This document shows positions 25,333 through 33,503 of a stretch of 60,724 bases of DNA, piece by piece. Where the stretch lies: the NCBI GenBank assembly GCA_903921785.1, contig CAIXRH010000009.1, positions 1-60,724 of the forward strand, read 5' to 3'. This DNA is from an uncultured Pseudomonadota bacterium. Lineage in GTDB: Bacteria; Myxococcota_A; UBA796; SXON01. Below the pieces are notes generated by a model that saw only the letters and a list, made by a program, of their open reading frames with translations, had not been told where the DNA came from and did not search any database. Each line of letters begins with the position of its first letter. Position 1 is the stretch's first letter. Made by a program: the position numbers and the translations under genes.

Positions 25333-26547
25333 ATGTCTGCCATCCGTCCGTTCCGCGCCTGGCGCGCGCCCAAGGCCGTCGCGGCCGACGTCATCGCCCC
25401 TCCGTACGACGTGATGAGCGAGGACGAAGCCCGCGTCATCGTGCAGCAGAACCCGCGCTCCTTCGTGCGGGTGAGCCGGCCGGAGGCGGTGATGCCCCCC
25501 GGCAGCGACAGCCACTCCGCCGAGGCCTACGCCACCGCCCACCGGGAGTACGAGAAGCTCAAGAACCAGGGTCTCATCGTGCAGGACCCGCAGGAGGGCT
25601 ACTACCTCTACGGGCAGAAGATGGGCGAGCAGGTGCAGGTCGGCCTCGTCGCGTGCTTCTCCACCGAGGAGTACGACTCGGGGCTCATCAAGCGCCACGA
25701 GTTCACCCGCCCCGACAAGGAGCAGGACCGCATCGCCCACATCGAGGCCACCAACGGCCAGACCGGCATGGTCTTCCTCGCCTACCGTGACGACGTACAC
25801 CTCAACACCCTCCTCGTCGAAGGGCAGAAGCGGGAGCCCGAGTTCCAGGTCACCACCGAAGACGGCGTGGTGCACACGCTCTGGCGCATCGCCGACCCGG
25901 ACGCCGTGAACCGGATCACCGCCGCCGCCCGGGCGCTCCCCGCGACGTACGTCGCGGACGGCCACCATCGCTCCGCCGCCGCCAGCCTGATCCACAAGAA
26001 GCGCGCCGGTCAGCCCGGCCGCCATGGCTGGTTCGTGGCCTGCCTGTTCCCCTCCTCGGCGCTGAAAATCCTCGCCTACAACCGCGCGGTGAAGGACCTC
26101 AACGGCCACACCCCCGCCGGCCTCTTGGAAGCCATCTACAAGGCCGGGTTCGACGTGGCGCCGACGTCGCTCACCGTGCCGCCGCGCCGCGGCTCGGCCA
26201 CGATGTACATGGCCGGCGGCTGGTACCTGCTCACCGCGCGGGACGTCCCGGCCGACCCCGTAGCGTCGCTTGACGTGTCCATGCTCCAGGACCGCGTGCT
26301 CGGTCCGCTCCTGAACATCGACAACCCGCGCACCAACAAGCGGATCGACTTCATCGGCGGCATCCGTGGCTGGCAGGAGCTCGTGAAGCTGGTCGACGCT
26401 GGCGGTCACGCCGTGGCCTTCCACATGTTCCCCACCCAGATGGACCAGCTCCTCGACGTGGCGGACGCCGGTCAGGTCATGCCCCCGAAGTCCACGTGGT
26501 TCGAGCCGAAGCTCCGCGACGCCGTCGCGATGCACGAGCTGGAGTGA
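25333..26547 (+). CDS. DUF1015-family protein
   Basis: This 404-residue protein of the DUF1015 family opens with IRPFRAWRAPKAVAADVIAPPYDVMS, a diagnostic start. ATYVADGHHRSAAA (DGHHR at residues 209-213) resembles the nucleotide-binding loop of ParB/Srx-fold proteins such as archaeal free-serine kinase. The family often sits near serine-synthesis genes, and a role in serine phosphorylation is a hypothesis. It is followed after 2 bp by a ferredoxin and then by a cystathionine beta-synthase-like gene. Cytoplasmic. Confidence 0.88.
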   Translation: MSAIRPFRAWRAPKAVAADVIAPPYDVMSEDEARVIVQQNPRSFVRVSRPEAVMPPGSDSHSAEAYATAHREYEKLKNQGLIVQDPQEGYYLYGQKMGEQVQVGLVACFSTEEYDSGLIKRHEFTRPDKEQDRIAHIEATNGQTGMVFLAYRDDVHLNTLLVEGQKREPEFQVTTEDGVVHTLWRIADPDAVNRITAAARALPATYVADGHHRSAAASLIHKKRAGQPGRHGWFVACLFPSSALKILAYNRAVKDLNGHTPAGLLEAIYKAGFDVAPTSLTVPPRRGSATMYMAGGWYLLTARDVPADPVASLDVSMLQDRVLGPLLNIDNPRTNKRIDFIGGIRGWQELVKLVDAGGHAVAFHMFPTQMDQLLDVADAGQVMPPKSTWFEPKLRDAVAMHELE

Positions 26548-26549
26548 GC

Positions 26550-26855
26550 ATGAAGGCCGTCAAGCGTCCCTACGAGGTCCGGCAGGTGCTCGTCTGCGCG
26601 AACGTCCGCGATCCGGGCGCCGGCAAGCCCTCGTGCGGCGGCAACGGTGCGCAGGCGATGGTGGACGAGCTCAAGAAGACGCTCAAGGCGCGCGGCCTCA
26701 AGGGCCGGGTGATCGCCACGAAAGCGGGCTGCATGGACATCTGCCCCGACCAGGGCTGCATCGTCGCGTTCAACCCCGGCGGCGAGTTCTTCCACGTGGA
26801 CACCACGCCGGAGGGTACGGCGGAGGTCCTGGCGAGGCTGACCGAGGGCGTGTAG
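26550..26855 (+). CDS. Thioredoxin-like [2Fe-2S] ferredoxin
   Basis: The 101-residue protein has Cys16, Cys29, Cys61 and Cys65 in the pattern of thioredoxin-fold ferredoxins (VLVCANVRDPGAGKPSCG and AGCMDICPDQGC), with an additional Cys70. The family carries electrons or stabilises clusters; partners vary. The ATG is 2 bp after the DUF1015 stop, with GGAGTGAG as ribosome binding site inside the upstream gene's end, so the two are cotranscribed. Confidence 0.9.
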   Translation: MKAVKRPYEVRQVLVCANVRDPGAGKPSCGGNGAQAMVDELKKTLKARGLKGRVIATKAGCMDICPDQGCIVAFNPGGEFFHVDTTPEGTAEVLARLTEGV

Positions 26856-26910
26856 CGACCCCTCCGCCACCAGAGAAGGCCCCCCATGTCCGAGACCTTC
26901 GAGCACGAAG

Positions 26911-27201
26911 ATGGTTGACATGTCCCCCGAGGCCGTCTCCGCGCGGCTCCGGCTCGCGCTCGAAGGCATCCGGAACCCGGTCCTCGGGCCGGACCCGGAG
27001 CATCCCACCCCGGAGCAGGTGGGGGCGCGCCTGCGCGAGGCCTGCGGGCTCTGGGCCGCCTGCGTCCGGTTGGAAGCGGCCGTGGCGGCCCCGAGCGCAC
27101 CGGCCGCTCCGCCGCCCGATCTCGCCATTCTCGCCGTCGATGGCCGCTCGACCACCGACGCCGACCGGCCGGCACGCCGGGGCTCGACCACCACCCCTTG
27201 A
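26911..27201 (+). CDS. Small hypothetical protein ending in repeat copy F
   Basis: A 96-residue frame whose first 60 residues look like a helical protein (SPEAVSARLRLALEGIRNP, VGARLREACGLWAACVRLE). The last 30 residues are encoded by the antisense of a dispersed repeat copy, and the stop lies in the repeat's first bases. Either the repeat inserted into and replaced the original 3' end, or the frame is fortuitous. No family is recognised. Confidence 0.4.
   Translation: MVDMSPEAVSARLRLALEGIRNPVLGPDPEHPTPEQVGARLREACGLWAACVRLEAAVAAPSAPAAPPPDLAILAVDGRSTTDADRPARRGSTTTP
27110..27201 (-). repeat. Dispersed intergenic repeat, copy F
   Basis: On the minus strand it reads TCAAGGGGTGGTGGTCGAGC, then CGTCGGTGGTCGAGCGGCC, then GGCGAGAATGGCGAG. 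It overlaps the 3' end of a small open frame and is followed by two hairpins and a heptad array before the cystathionine beta-synthase-like stop. Confidence 0.75.
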
Positions 27202-27230
27202 CCCAGGATCAAGGTTCGACGCAGTCGAAC
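27196..27230. terminator. Two adjacent perfect hairpins
   Basis: CCTTGA (27196-27201) pairs with TCAAGG (27209-27214) around a 7-nt loop. GTTCGAC (27214-27220) pairs with GTCGAAC (27224-27230) around gca. They lie between convergent genes and may terminate both, although there is no T-run. The first hairpin reuses the edge of repeat copy F. Confidence 0.4.
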
Positions 27231-27233
27231 GCC

Positions 27234-27268
27234 GCCTCCGGCCTCCCGCCTCCGGCCTGAGGCCTAAA
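27234..27268 (-). repeat. Heptad array NNNAGGC beginning at a stop codon
   Basis: On the minus strand five perfect heptads follow each other: TTTAGGC, CTCAGGC, CGGAGGC, GGGAGGC, CGGAGGC. The TAG stop of the cystathionine beta-synthase-like gene is bases 3-5 of the first heptad. A second array in the same register lies at 36611-36652. Confidence 0.7.
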
Positions 27269-28622
27269 GCGGCGCCCGCGTGAGGTAATCGACGAGGTCG
27301 AGCTTGGTGACGATGCCCTTCACCGCCTTCGCGTCGTCCACAACGACGGCCACCAGGCCCTCGCCGAAGAGCTTGGTCAGGGTGCTGGCGTCGTCGTCCT
27401 CGGTGACGGTCTTCACGTTGCGGAACATCACCTCGGCCACCTTGCTGTCGAGGCCAGCGCGACCGTCCACCAGCTTGCCCAGCACGTCGGACTCGGTGAG
27501 GATGCCGACCAGACGCCCGTTCTCCACGACCGGGAGCTGGCTGATGCCGCGGGCCTTCATGGTGCGCACGGCGTCGGCCACCGTCTGGGCGCTCTCCGCC
27601 GTGACCAGCTCGTGGCGCGGGAGGGCGCGCAGGAGGTCGCCCACCGAGGCCGCCTCCCAGCCCTGCTCGAAGAAGCCGTTGGACTTCATCCAGCCGTCGT
27701 CGATGAACTTGGTCATGTAGTTGCGCACGCCGTCGGCCGCGAGGGTGACGATGCGCTTGTTCGGCCCGTACTTCTTGGCGATCTCCACCGCCGCCCACAC
27801 CGCAGAGCCGGCGCTGCCGCCCACGAGCAGGCCCTCCTTGCGGATGAGCTTACGGGACATCTGGAAGCTCGGGCGATCCTCGGTCTTCACCCACTCGTCC
27901 ACGATCGAGAGGTCGAGCACGTCGGGGATGAAGTCGTACCCGATGCCCTCCACCTTGTAGCTGCCGATGGGGCCGGGGCCGGCGAGGATCGATCCCACCG
28001 GATCGACGCCGATGATCTTCACGCCGGGGATGGCCTCCTTCACGCGCTTCGCGGTGCCGGTGAGGGTGCCGCCGGTGCCCGCGGTGAGCACGAGGTAATC
28101 GAGCTTGCCCCCGCACTGCTCCACGATCTCCGCGCCGGTGCCGTAGTAGTGCGCCAGCGGGTTGTCGGGGTTGCCGTACTGATCGAGGATGTGGGCGTTG
28201 GGGAGGATCTTCTGGAGCTGCTGGGCCACGCCGATGTGGCTCTCGGGTGCGTCCCACGCCGCCTCCGTGGGAGTACGGATGATCTCCGCGCCGAGCGCCT
28301 CGAGCACCACCTGCTTCTCCCGGCTCATCTTCTCGGGCATGGTGATGACCATGCGGTAGCCCCGGACGGCGGCCGCGAGCGCGAGGCCGATGCCGGTGTT
28401 CCCGCTGGTGGGCTCGATGAGCGTGTCCCCCGGGTGGATGCGGCCGGCCTTCTCGGCTTCGAGGAGCATCCGGCGCCCGATGCGGTCCTTCACGGAGCCG
28501 CCAGCGTTGAGGTATTCGCACTTCACCAGGATCTCGCAGCCGGTTTCCTTGCCGACCGAGCGCAGCCGCACGAGGGGGGTGTTGCCGATCGCGTCGAGGA
28601 TGGAGTCGTAGATGCCGGCCAT
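27264..28622 (-). CDS. Cystathionine beta-synthase / cysteine-synthase-like PLP enzyme with CBS pair
   Basis: The 452-residue fold-type II PLP enzyme has Lys45 in GGSVKDRIG (Schiff base), the phosphate-binding TSGNTGIGLA and AGTGGTLTGTA, and a Ser loop GGSAGSA. Residues about 335-450 form two CBS domains, which bind adenylates or SAM. Length and layout match bacterial cystathionine beta-synthase; O-acetyl- or O-phosphoserine sulfhydrylase activity is the alternative. AGGAG precedes the ATG. It converges with the DUF1015-ferredoxin pair, which may hint at serine-linked sulfur metabolism. Confidence 0.9.
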   Translation of the reverse strand: MAGIYDSILDAIGNTPLVRLRSVGKETGCEILVKCEYLNAGGSVKDRIGRRMLLEAEKAGRIHPGDTLIEPTSGNTGIGLALAAAVRGYRMVITMPEKMSREKQVVLEALGAEIIRTPTEAAWDAPESHIGVAQQLQKILPNAHILDQYGNPDNPLAHYYGTGAEIVEQCGGKLDYLVLTAGTGGTLTGTAKRVKEAIPGVKIIGVDPVGSILAGPGPIGSYKVEGIGYDFIPDVLDLSIVDEWVKTEDRPSFQMSRKLIRKEGLLVGGSAGSAVWAAVEIAKKYGPNKRIVTLAADGVRNYMTKFIDDGWMKSNGFFEQGWEAASVGDLLRALPRHELVTAESAQTVADAVRTMKARGISQLPVVENGRLVGILTESDVLGKLVDGRAGLDSKVAEVMFRNVKTVTEDDDASTLTKLFGEGLVAVVVDDAKAVKGIVTKLDLVDYLTRAPL

Positions 28623-28714
28623 GCGGGGCTCCTGCGGGGGGCGCCGCGCGTAACGTGGCGTACGGTTGGGCGCCGCCCCGCGCGCCGGTCCCCCTCACGC
28701 GTGGCCGCCGCGCC

Positions 28715-29941
28715 TCAGCCCGGACCCGGACGGGTGAACCGCCGCCACCGAACGATCGCCGCAGCCACCGCGAAGCCCGCCCAGATCGCAGTTCGTACCC
28801 ACGGATCTTCGTGCCACGTGCCGTCCGCCCACACCAGGTAGGCCAGCGGCGCCAGCGCCGCCAACCACGCCCAGGCCTCCGCCCCCAACCACAACGCCGG
28901 CACCAGCGGCCAGAGCACGTACCAGGGGTGGACCGTGGGAGAGAGCAGGACGAACGCCCCACAGGTCCACAAGAGCAGGCTGGCGCGGGAGCGCCGGGTG
29001 AGGAGCGCCCAGGCGACCGCCGCCGCGCCGACCACCAGGAGCACCCGCCGCGCGATGTCATCGCCCAGGACCGGCTCCAGGAGCGGCCAGAACGCCCCGT
29101 TGAACGACCATCGCTCGCCGTAGGTGGTGAAGCCGCGGGTGAGTCCGCCGCCGACCAACGGCGCGAAGGCGGCTGCCGTGAGCACCAACGCGCCGAGCCG
29201 CACCGGCCAGGGCCGCCGCACCAGCAGCACGCCGGGGAGCAGCTTCAGCAACGCCCCGAGCCACGCTGCGGCGTCCGCGACCAGGCCGCGCTCTCCCAGC
29301 GCCAACGCCATCAAAAGTGCCCCCACGGCCTCCAGGTGCCCGTTCGCCGCGGACTCCACCGCCGACAGCGGCAACAGCGCCCACAACCACCCCAGCCGCG
29401 GGTTGCGGCGCCAGAGCACCGCCGCCGTGGCGAGGTCCGCCGCGGACATCGCCAATTTCCACCCCGGCACCCCGAAGCGGGTGAGCGCGACGAACAGCAG
29501 CTGCGCGAGCGGAGGGTAGATCGAGGACACGTCCTTGTGGTTCACCGCCTCCCAGGTGGCGTCCCGCAGCGCGGCGAGGGACGGGTCGGAGGGCGCTTGG
29601 GCGAACGGGGAGGCGCCGGCCAGCCACACGCGGCCTTCCCAGAGGTAGCGGTAGACGTCGTCGGAGAGCGTCGGCGGCCAGGTGTAGAGGGGAATGCGCA
29701 CGATCGCGGCGAGGGCGAGGAGGCGGAAGAGGGCGCGCCGCCGCGCGTCGGCGGCTTCGTCGGGCGGCAGGGGCTCCGCGGCCTCGGCCCCGCCCTCTCG
29801 ACCGAGGAGCCACACCACCACCAGCCCCCACGCCGTGAGCCCCAGCGCCACCGGCACCGCGTGTAGGCGAGGGTCCCCGAGCTGGCCGAGCGCGAGGCTG
29901 GCCAGGAGGGCGACGAAGGCGGCGGTGGCGATGCGACCCAC
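28715..29941 (-). CDS. Polytopic GT-C-like glycosyltransferase
   Basis: This 408-residue membrane protein has about ten helices. After the first two helices and a charged loop comes LSDDVYRYLWEGRVWLAG, an acidic-pair motif typical of GT-C transferases (GT87/DUF2029 or PIG-M-like), and IYPPLAQLLF. Such enzymes move a sugar from a polyprenyl-phosphate carrier on the outer face of the inner membrane. The substrate is unknown. No partner genes for a named pathway are adjacent. Confidence 0.7.
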   Translation of the reverse strand: MGRIATAAFVALLASLALGQLGDPRLHAVPVALGLTAWGLVVVWLLGREGGAEAAEPLPPDEAADARRRALFRLLALAAIVRIPLYTWPPTLSDDVYRYLWEGRVWLAGASPFAQAPSDPSLAALRDATWEAVNHKDVSSIYPPLAQLLFVALTRFGVPGWKLAMSAADLATAAVLWRRNPRLGWLWALLPLSAVESAANGHLEAVGALLMALALGERGLVADAAAWLGALLKLLPGVLLVRRPWPVRLGALVLTAAAFAPLVGGGLTRGFTTYGERWSFNGAFWPLLEPVLGDDIARRVLLVVGAAAVAWALLTRRSRASLLLWTCGAFVLLSPTVHPWYVLWPLVPALWLGAEAWAWLAALAPLAYLVWADGTWHEDPWVRTAIWAGFAVAAAIVRWRRFTRPGPG

Positions 29942-29974
29942 GGGTGGCGCTCATACCGTCTCTTCGTGGACCCC

Positions 29975-30145
29975 GCTCACCCGGCAGGACGCGGCGCCGG
30001 AGGAGCGGGCGCTCCGAGCGCGCGCGCGGGGCCTCGCCCGCCCGGTCACCGCCCCCGGCACCGTCGGTGTTGAATCGACATGCTTCGCCGCGCCTCGGAG
30101 CGCCCCAGAATGGCTTGCCGCACGGGTTCGCTCACCCGGCAGGAC
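29975..30145 (+). repeat. 16-bp direct repeat GCTCACCCGGCAGGAC, 155 bp apart
   Basis: The same 16 bases occur at 29975-29990 and 30130-30145 in the 215-bp gap between two same-strand minus genes. The intervening GC-rich DNA contains no convincing gene. It may be the remains of a small duplication or the ends of a deleted element. Confidence 0.45.
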
Positions 30146-30156
30146 ACGCCGAGCGC

Positions 30157-30756
30157 TCAGCCCCCCGACCGATCACCGCGGAACCACCCGCCCGCCCGGA
30201 CCTCGAGCATCGTCCGCAGCCCCACCGGCAACGGACGGAGACACGCCTCCAACGCGCTGAAGGCAAGCTCCACCCGGCGTTCCGCCTGGAGCGCGGCGGC
30301 GTCGGGCTCGCCGGCGGCGATCCAGGCGCGTTCGCGCGCGTCGGCCCATCGCCACAAGGCCATGGGCGCGTGCACCTCCGCGGGGGCCACCGCCTCCGCG
30401 AACAGCCGCCTCGACCGGGCCACGTGGTAGCCGGCCGTGATCACCAGGCCCCGCCGCACCCGTTGCTCCGCGAAGACCGCCGTCCCGATCCACGCTTCTT
30501 CCCGCGTGCTCCGGGAGACGTCCCGCACGAGGATCTTCTCCTCCGGCACGCCCAGGTCCACGAGCAGCGTGCGCATCAACGCGGCACCGGACTCCGCCTG
30601 CCCGTCGAGCTTCGCTTCGAGCGTGGCCACGAACGGCGCGCCGGCACGAACGGCGGCTGCGGCCGCGGCCGCGCGCGCGGCGAGCTCCCTGCGGGCCCGC
30701 TCAGGGTCCCGACGCAGCTCCTTTCCGAGGACCAGCACGCCGTCGAAGGTGAACAC
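30157..30756 (-). CDS. DUF218 / SanA-YdcF-ElyC-family protein
   Basis: The 199-residue protein starts from a GTG directly before the first strand (VFTFDGVLVLGKEL). Family signatures are an ESGAALMRTLLVDLGVP helix, ILVRDVSRSTREEAW and VITAGYHVARSRRLF. DUF218 proteins in E. coli affect envelope integrity and polysaccharide synthesis; the catalytic role is unclear. The usual N-terminal membrane helix is absent with this start, and the upstream DNA does not supply one. Divergent from the next gene. Confidence 0.8.
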   Translation of the reverse strand: MFTFDGVLVLGKELRRDPERARRELAARAAAAAAAVRAGAPFVATLEAKLDGQAESGAALMRTLLVDLGVPEEKILVRDVSRSTREEAWIGTAVFAEQRVRRGLVITAGYHVARSRRLFAEAVAPAEVHAPMALWRWADARERAWIAAGEPDAAALQAERRVELAFSALEACLRPLPVGLRTMLEVRAGGWFRGDRSGG

Positions 30757-30906
30757 GGACGCGCGGTAACCGGCGCGGCGGCCGGCCGCCCCGACGGGGA
30801 CGCCCCAAGAAAAACGCGTATCGCCCTCAAGCCGGCGGGCAACGATCCGAAACGCGGCCTCACGTCCGGGGCCCGTCGCGCCGATCCAGGGAGCGGAGAC
30901 CAAACC

Positions 30907-31512
30907 ATGGTCCTCTTCCTCATCCATTCCGCGGTCGCCGCGGACCCCGTCTTCGTTGCCGCCGTCGCCACCCGAGACACGTTGGAGGTGGAGATGCCCT
31001 CCGTCCACGTGCGGGCCACGCCGGGGGGCATCACCCCCTGGCGGCGCCTCTCTGACGGCATGGCCGCGGAGTTGGCGCTGGCCGGCGCGGGCGTGGACCC
31101 CCAAGACGCCTCCGTCATCACCGTCGACCGCGGCGAAGACCGCACCCGCGTCGCGTGGACCGAGCTCACCACCGGCGACGTACGCCTCCGCGTGGACCGC
31201 CCCAGCGGCAGCACGGTGTGCACCGCGATGGTCCGCGGCGGCATCTGGAGCGGCGCGGGCTCGGTGGAGGTCTATCAGCCCACGCCCGGCCGCGAAGAGG
31301 CCGTGCGCAACGACCTGGGCTTCCTCCTGGTGGAGGATCACCCCGAGCTCGGCGCGCTGGTGGCCCTCGCCCCCGGCGACAGCGTCACGGTCACCAACGA
31401 GCGCCGGAGCGGCGTGCTGATCCACGAGTGGGTCACTGTTCAGCGCCCGGGCGGGAAGGTCGTGGTGGACCGGAAGGCCCAGGGCGAACGGATCTGCTAC
31501 CAGTCGCGGTGA
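30907..31512 (+). CDS. Secreted hypothetical protein
   Basis: The product is 201 residues from the ATG at 30907, starting with the signal-like MVLFLIHSAVAA. The mature protein shows two halves: a strand-rich domain with PWRRLSDGMAAELALAGAGV, and a C-terminal domain with LVALAPGDSVTVTNERRSG and VTVQRPGGKVVVDRK. The second half is reminiscent of flagella basal-body P-ring-formation (FlgA/SAF-like) proteins, but I would not assign it. GGAG precedes the ATG. Confidence 0.6.
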   Translation: MVLFLIHSAVAADPVFVAAVATRDTLEVEMPSVHVRATPGGITPWRRLSDGMAAELALAGAGVDPQDASVITVDRGEDRTRVAWTELTTGDVRLRVDRPSGSTVCTAMVRGGIWSGAGSVEVYQPTPGREEAVRNDLGFLLVEDHPELGALVALAPGDSVTVTNERRSGVLIHEWVTVQRPGGKVVVDRKAQGERICYQSR

Positions 31513-31528
31513 CGCCCGGCGGCGCCGC

Positions 31529-31574
31529 GATGCCGCGCGGACCCCGCCCGTTTCCGGACCGGGCCCGCGGCATC
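31529..31574. terminator. Hairpin between convergent genes
   Basis: GATGCCGCG (31529-31537) pairs perfectly with CGCGGCATC (31566-31574), with a partial inner stem of CCCCG/CGGG type. It lies between the stop of the secreted protein and that of the convergent oxidase and could serve as a two-way terminator, without a T-run. Confidence 0.5.
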
Positions 31575-31599
31575 GCCCAGATGGACTGTCCCTCCTCGC

Positions 31600-33381
31600 C
31601 TACTTGAAGGCGAGCCGGTCCGAAGCCACGTTCCCGAAGAGCCCCTTCGGGTCGAAGTCGCTGCGGACCTTCTCAAAGGCCGCCACCCGATCCGCACCGT
31701 AGAACTTCAGCATCTGCGCCCGATCGATCTTGTGGTACTGGCCCCAGTGCAGGCGCGCCTCGATCCCGGCGGCGCCGAGGCTGGCGAAGATGTCGAGGAG
31801 GAGCTGCTCGGCGTTGGAGCCGGCCCAGCCCTTGTCGGCGGCGTTGAGCAGGATCGGCACCTCGATGCTGAGCGTGTGCGAGCCGTCCGCCCAGTCGTAG
31901 GTGGAGAGCGGCCCCTTGGTCGGCGCGATGACGCGAACGCCCATCGGGGAGTTCACCACCCGACATGGCGTGTCGTGGGCGAACTTGCGTACGGCGGCGA
32001 GCAAGGTGTCGAGCATCTTGATCCCGTCCGAGAGCCGGACGTGGATCTCGCAGCTTTTGGCCCGGAAGTGGTTGCCGTAGGGGAGGAGGAGGATGTTCGG
32101 CGGCGCCGAGCTGAAGTCCTTCACCTGCATGCCGGCGAGGGCGTTGTGCACGAACGCGCCGATCCCGCCCACGCCCGCGAAGGTCTGGATGACGTCGGCC
32201 GCGGCGGAGATGCCGCGGGGATCGTTCTTCACCAGGTTGTCCACGTTCCCCATGAACTTGTTGGTCGGCCAGCGGGGGTTGGTGCCCGCGGGGACCTGAT
32301 CGCGGCGGATGGTGAGGCAGCTGTGGTCGAAGGTGCCGTCTTCCTGCCAGCAGGGCATTGGGGACAGCGCCAGCTCGTAGTTCCGGTGGGCCTGGAAGTC
32401 CGCGAGCAAGGTCTGCTTCGCCGCCGACCAGGTCTTCATCTCCTTGGTCTGCTTCAGCCAGTAGTTACGCGCGGTCCGGATGGTCATGGCGTAGACCGCG
32501 CCGACCCAGCCCACGCCCTGGCACACCGCCTGGAACGTCACGTCGTCGGTGATGTGCACCCGGCGGACTTCGCCAGGCTTTACCACGTCGGCCGCGAACG
32601 CCGCCGGGTCGCTGAACCCCTTGGAGGGCTCCACGATCCGTAGCTCGGGCTTGCCGTCCGCCGCGATCACCACGATCCAGATCGACTGGATCACGCTGTA
32701 GAGCGCGCCGATGTTGTAGCCGGAGCCGTGGGTGCCGGTGCAGAGCGCGCCCGCGGCGGTCTGCCCGTTGTACCCGCCCATGTTGAGCATGGCCTGCCCG
32801 CGCGCGGCGAGCCGCTTGTTGAGCTCCACGATGCGCACGCCGCCGCCGATCCACGCCAGCGTGGACTTGTCGGCGGTCGCCGGGAGATAAGGCGCGTCGA
32901 GCACCTGGTGGAAGTCGTCCACCTGGAGGAGCTGCCCGTCGGCATCGGGCTTGCACACGTCGCCCGCGGCGTGGGCACCGCCGATCGGGCGGATCCGCTT
33001 CTTCGCCTCGGCGGCGTCGATCAGGGTGTTCCCCAGTTCCTTCACCTGGCCCTTCCAGGAGCCGGCGAAGTCATTCGCCCAGTCCACCTGCGGGTTGGGG
33101 CGTCGCCACGCGCTCACCTTCGTCTGGAACTGGTCGAGGTAGTTTTGCCACTGACGCTGACCCACGGACCACGGGTCGGGATGCGGCGTCGGTCCTTGCG
33201 CGTCGGGGATGCCCGCGTCGATCGGCGGGGGCGCGAAGCTCGGGACGTTGGTCACGTAGCGCAGCACGAGCGCGGCCGAATAGTCAACCTTGTGCGCCGA
33301 CGATGCGGCCTTCACGTCCGCGGGTCCGTCCCCGACCTTTCCCGTCGCCTCCCACGCCTTCATCGAGTCGAACAAGCCCAT
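31600..33381 (-). CDS. FAD-linked sugar-lactone oxidase family protein
   Basis: This 593-residue VAO-type flavoprotein starts at MGLFDSMKAW. The FAD domain has RPIGGAHAAGDVC, IGGGVRIVELNKRLAARG and CTGTHGSGYNIG. The C-terminus has LHWGQYHKID and the closing FDPKGLFGN typical of L-gulono/D-arabinono-1,4-lactone oxidases. No signal peptide is visible. It oxidises an alcohol or lactone, passing electrons to oxygen or a cytochrome. It is divergent from a cytochrome c gene, whose product could be its acceptor, though that one is a lipoprotein and so in a different compartment unless the flavoprotein is exported. Confidence 0.85.
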   Translation of the reverse strand: MGLFDSMKAWEATGKVGDGPADVKAASSAHKVDYSAALVLRYVTNVPSFAPPPIDAGIPDAQGPTPHPDPWSVGQRQWQNYLDQFQTKVSAWRRPNPQVDWANDFAGSWKGQVKELGNTLIDAAEAKKRIRPIGGAHAAGDVCKPDADGQLLQVDDFHQVLDAPYLPATADKSTLAWIGGGVRIVELNKRLAARGQAMLNMGGYNGQTAAGALCTGTHGSGYNIGALYSVIQSIWIVVIAADGKPELRIVEPSKGFSDPAAFAADVVKPGEVRRVHITDDVTFQAVCQGVGWVGAVYAMTIRTARNYWLKQTKEMKTWSAAKQTLLADFQAHRNYELALSPMPCWQEDGTFDHSCLTIRRDQVPAGTNPRWPTNKFMGNVDNLVKNDPRGISAAADVIQTFAGVGGIGAFVHNALAGMQVKDFSSAPPNILLLPYGNHFRAKSCEIHVRLSDGIKMLDTLLAAVRKFAHDTPCRVVNSPMGVRVIAPTKGPLSTYDWADGSHTLSIEVPILLNAADKGWAGSNAEQLLLDIFASLGAAGIEARLHWGQYHKIDRAQMLKFYGADRVAAFEKVRSDFDPKGLFGNVASDRLAFK

Positions 33382-33409
33382 CGGGTGCTCCAGTTGCGGC
33401 CGCGTCGTA

Positions 33410-33423
33410 CCACAGATGTGTGG
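33410..33423. promoter_or_regulatory. Operator-like palindrome CCACA-gatg-TGTGG
   Basis: A perfect 5-bp inverted repeat sits in the 122-bp divergent promoter region between the oxidase and cytochrome c genes. It lies inside a minus-strand promoter candidate (TTGCTC, 17 bp, GTACGA). A single regulator could control both genes. Confidence 0.35.
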
Positions 33424-33503
33424 ATGTGAGCAAGCGCACAGCACCGAGCGATCCCCCCGGGAGATTTGTGATACGCTCGCGTCGCTTCCCTCCCCGGACC
33501 CCC

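Noticed and set aside
29942-30156. A possible small gene between the GT-C-like and DUF218 genes
   Set aside because: No frame shows coding character; the gap contains only GC-rich sequence and a 16-bp direct repeat.
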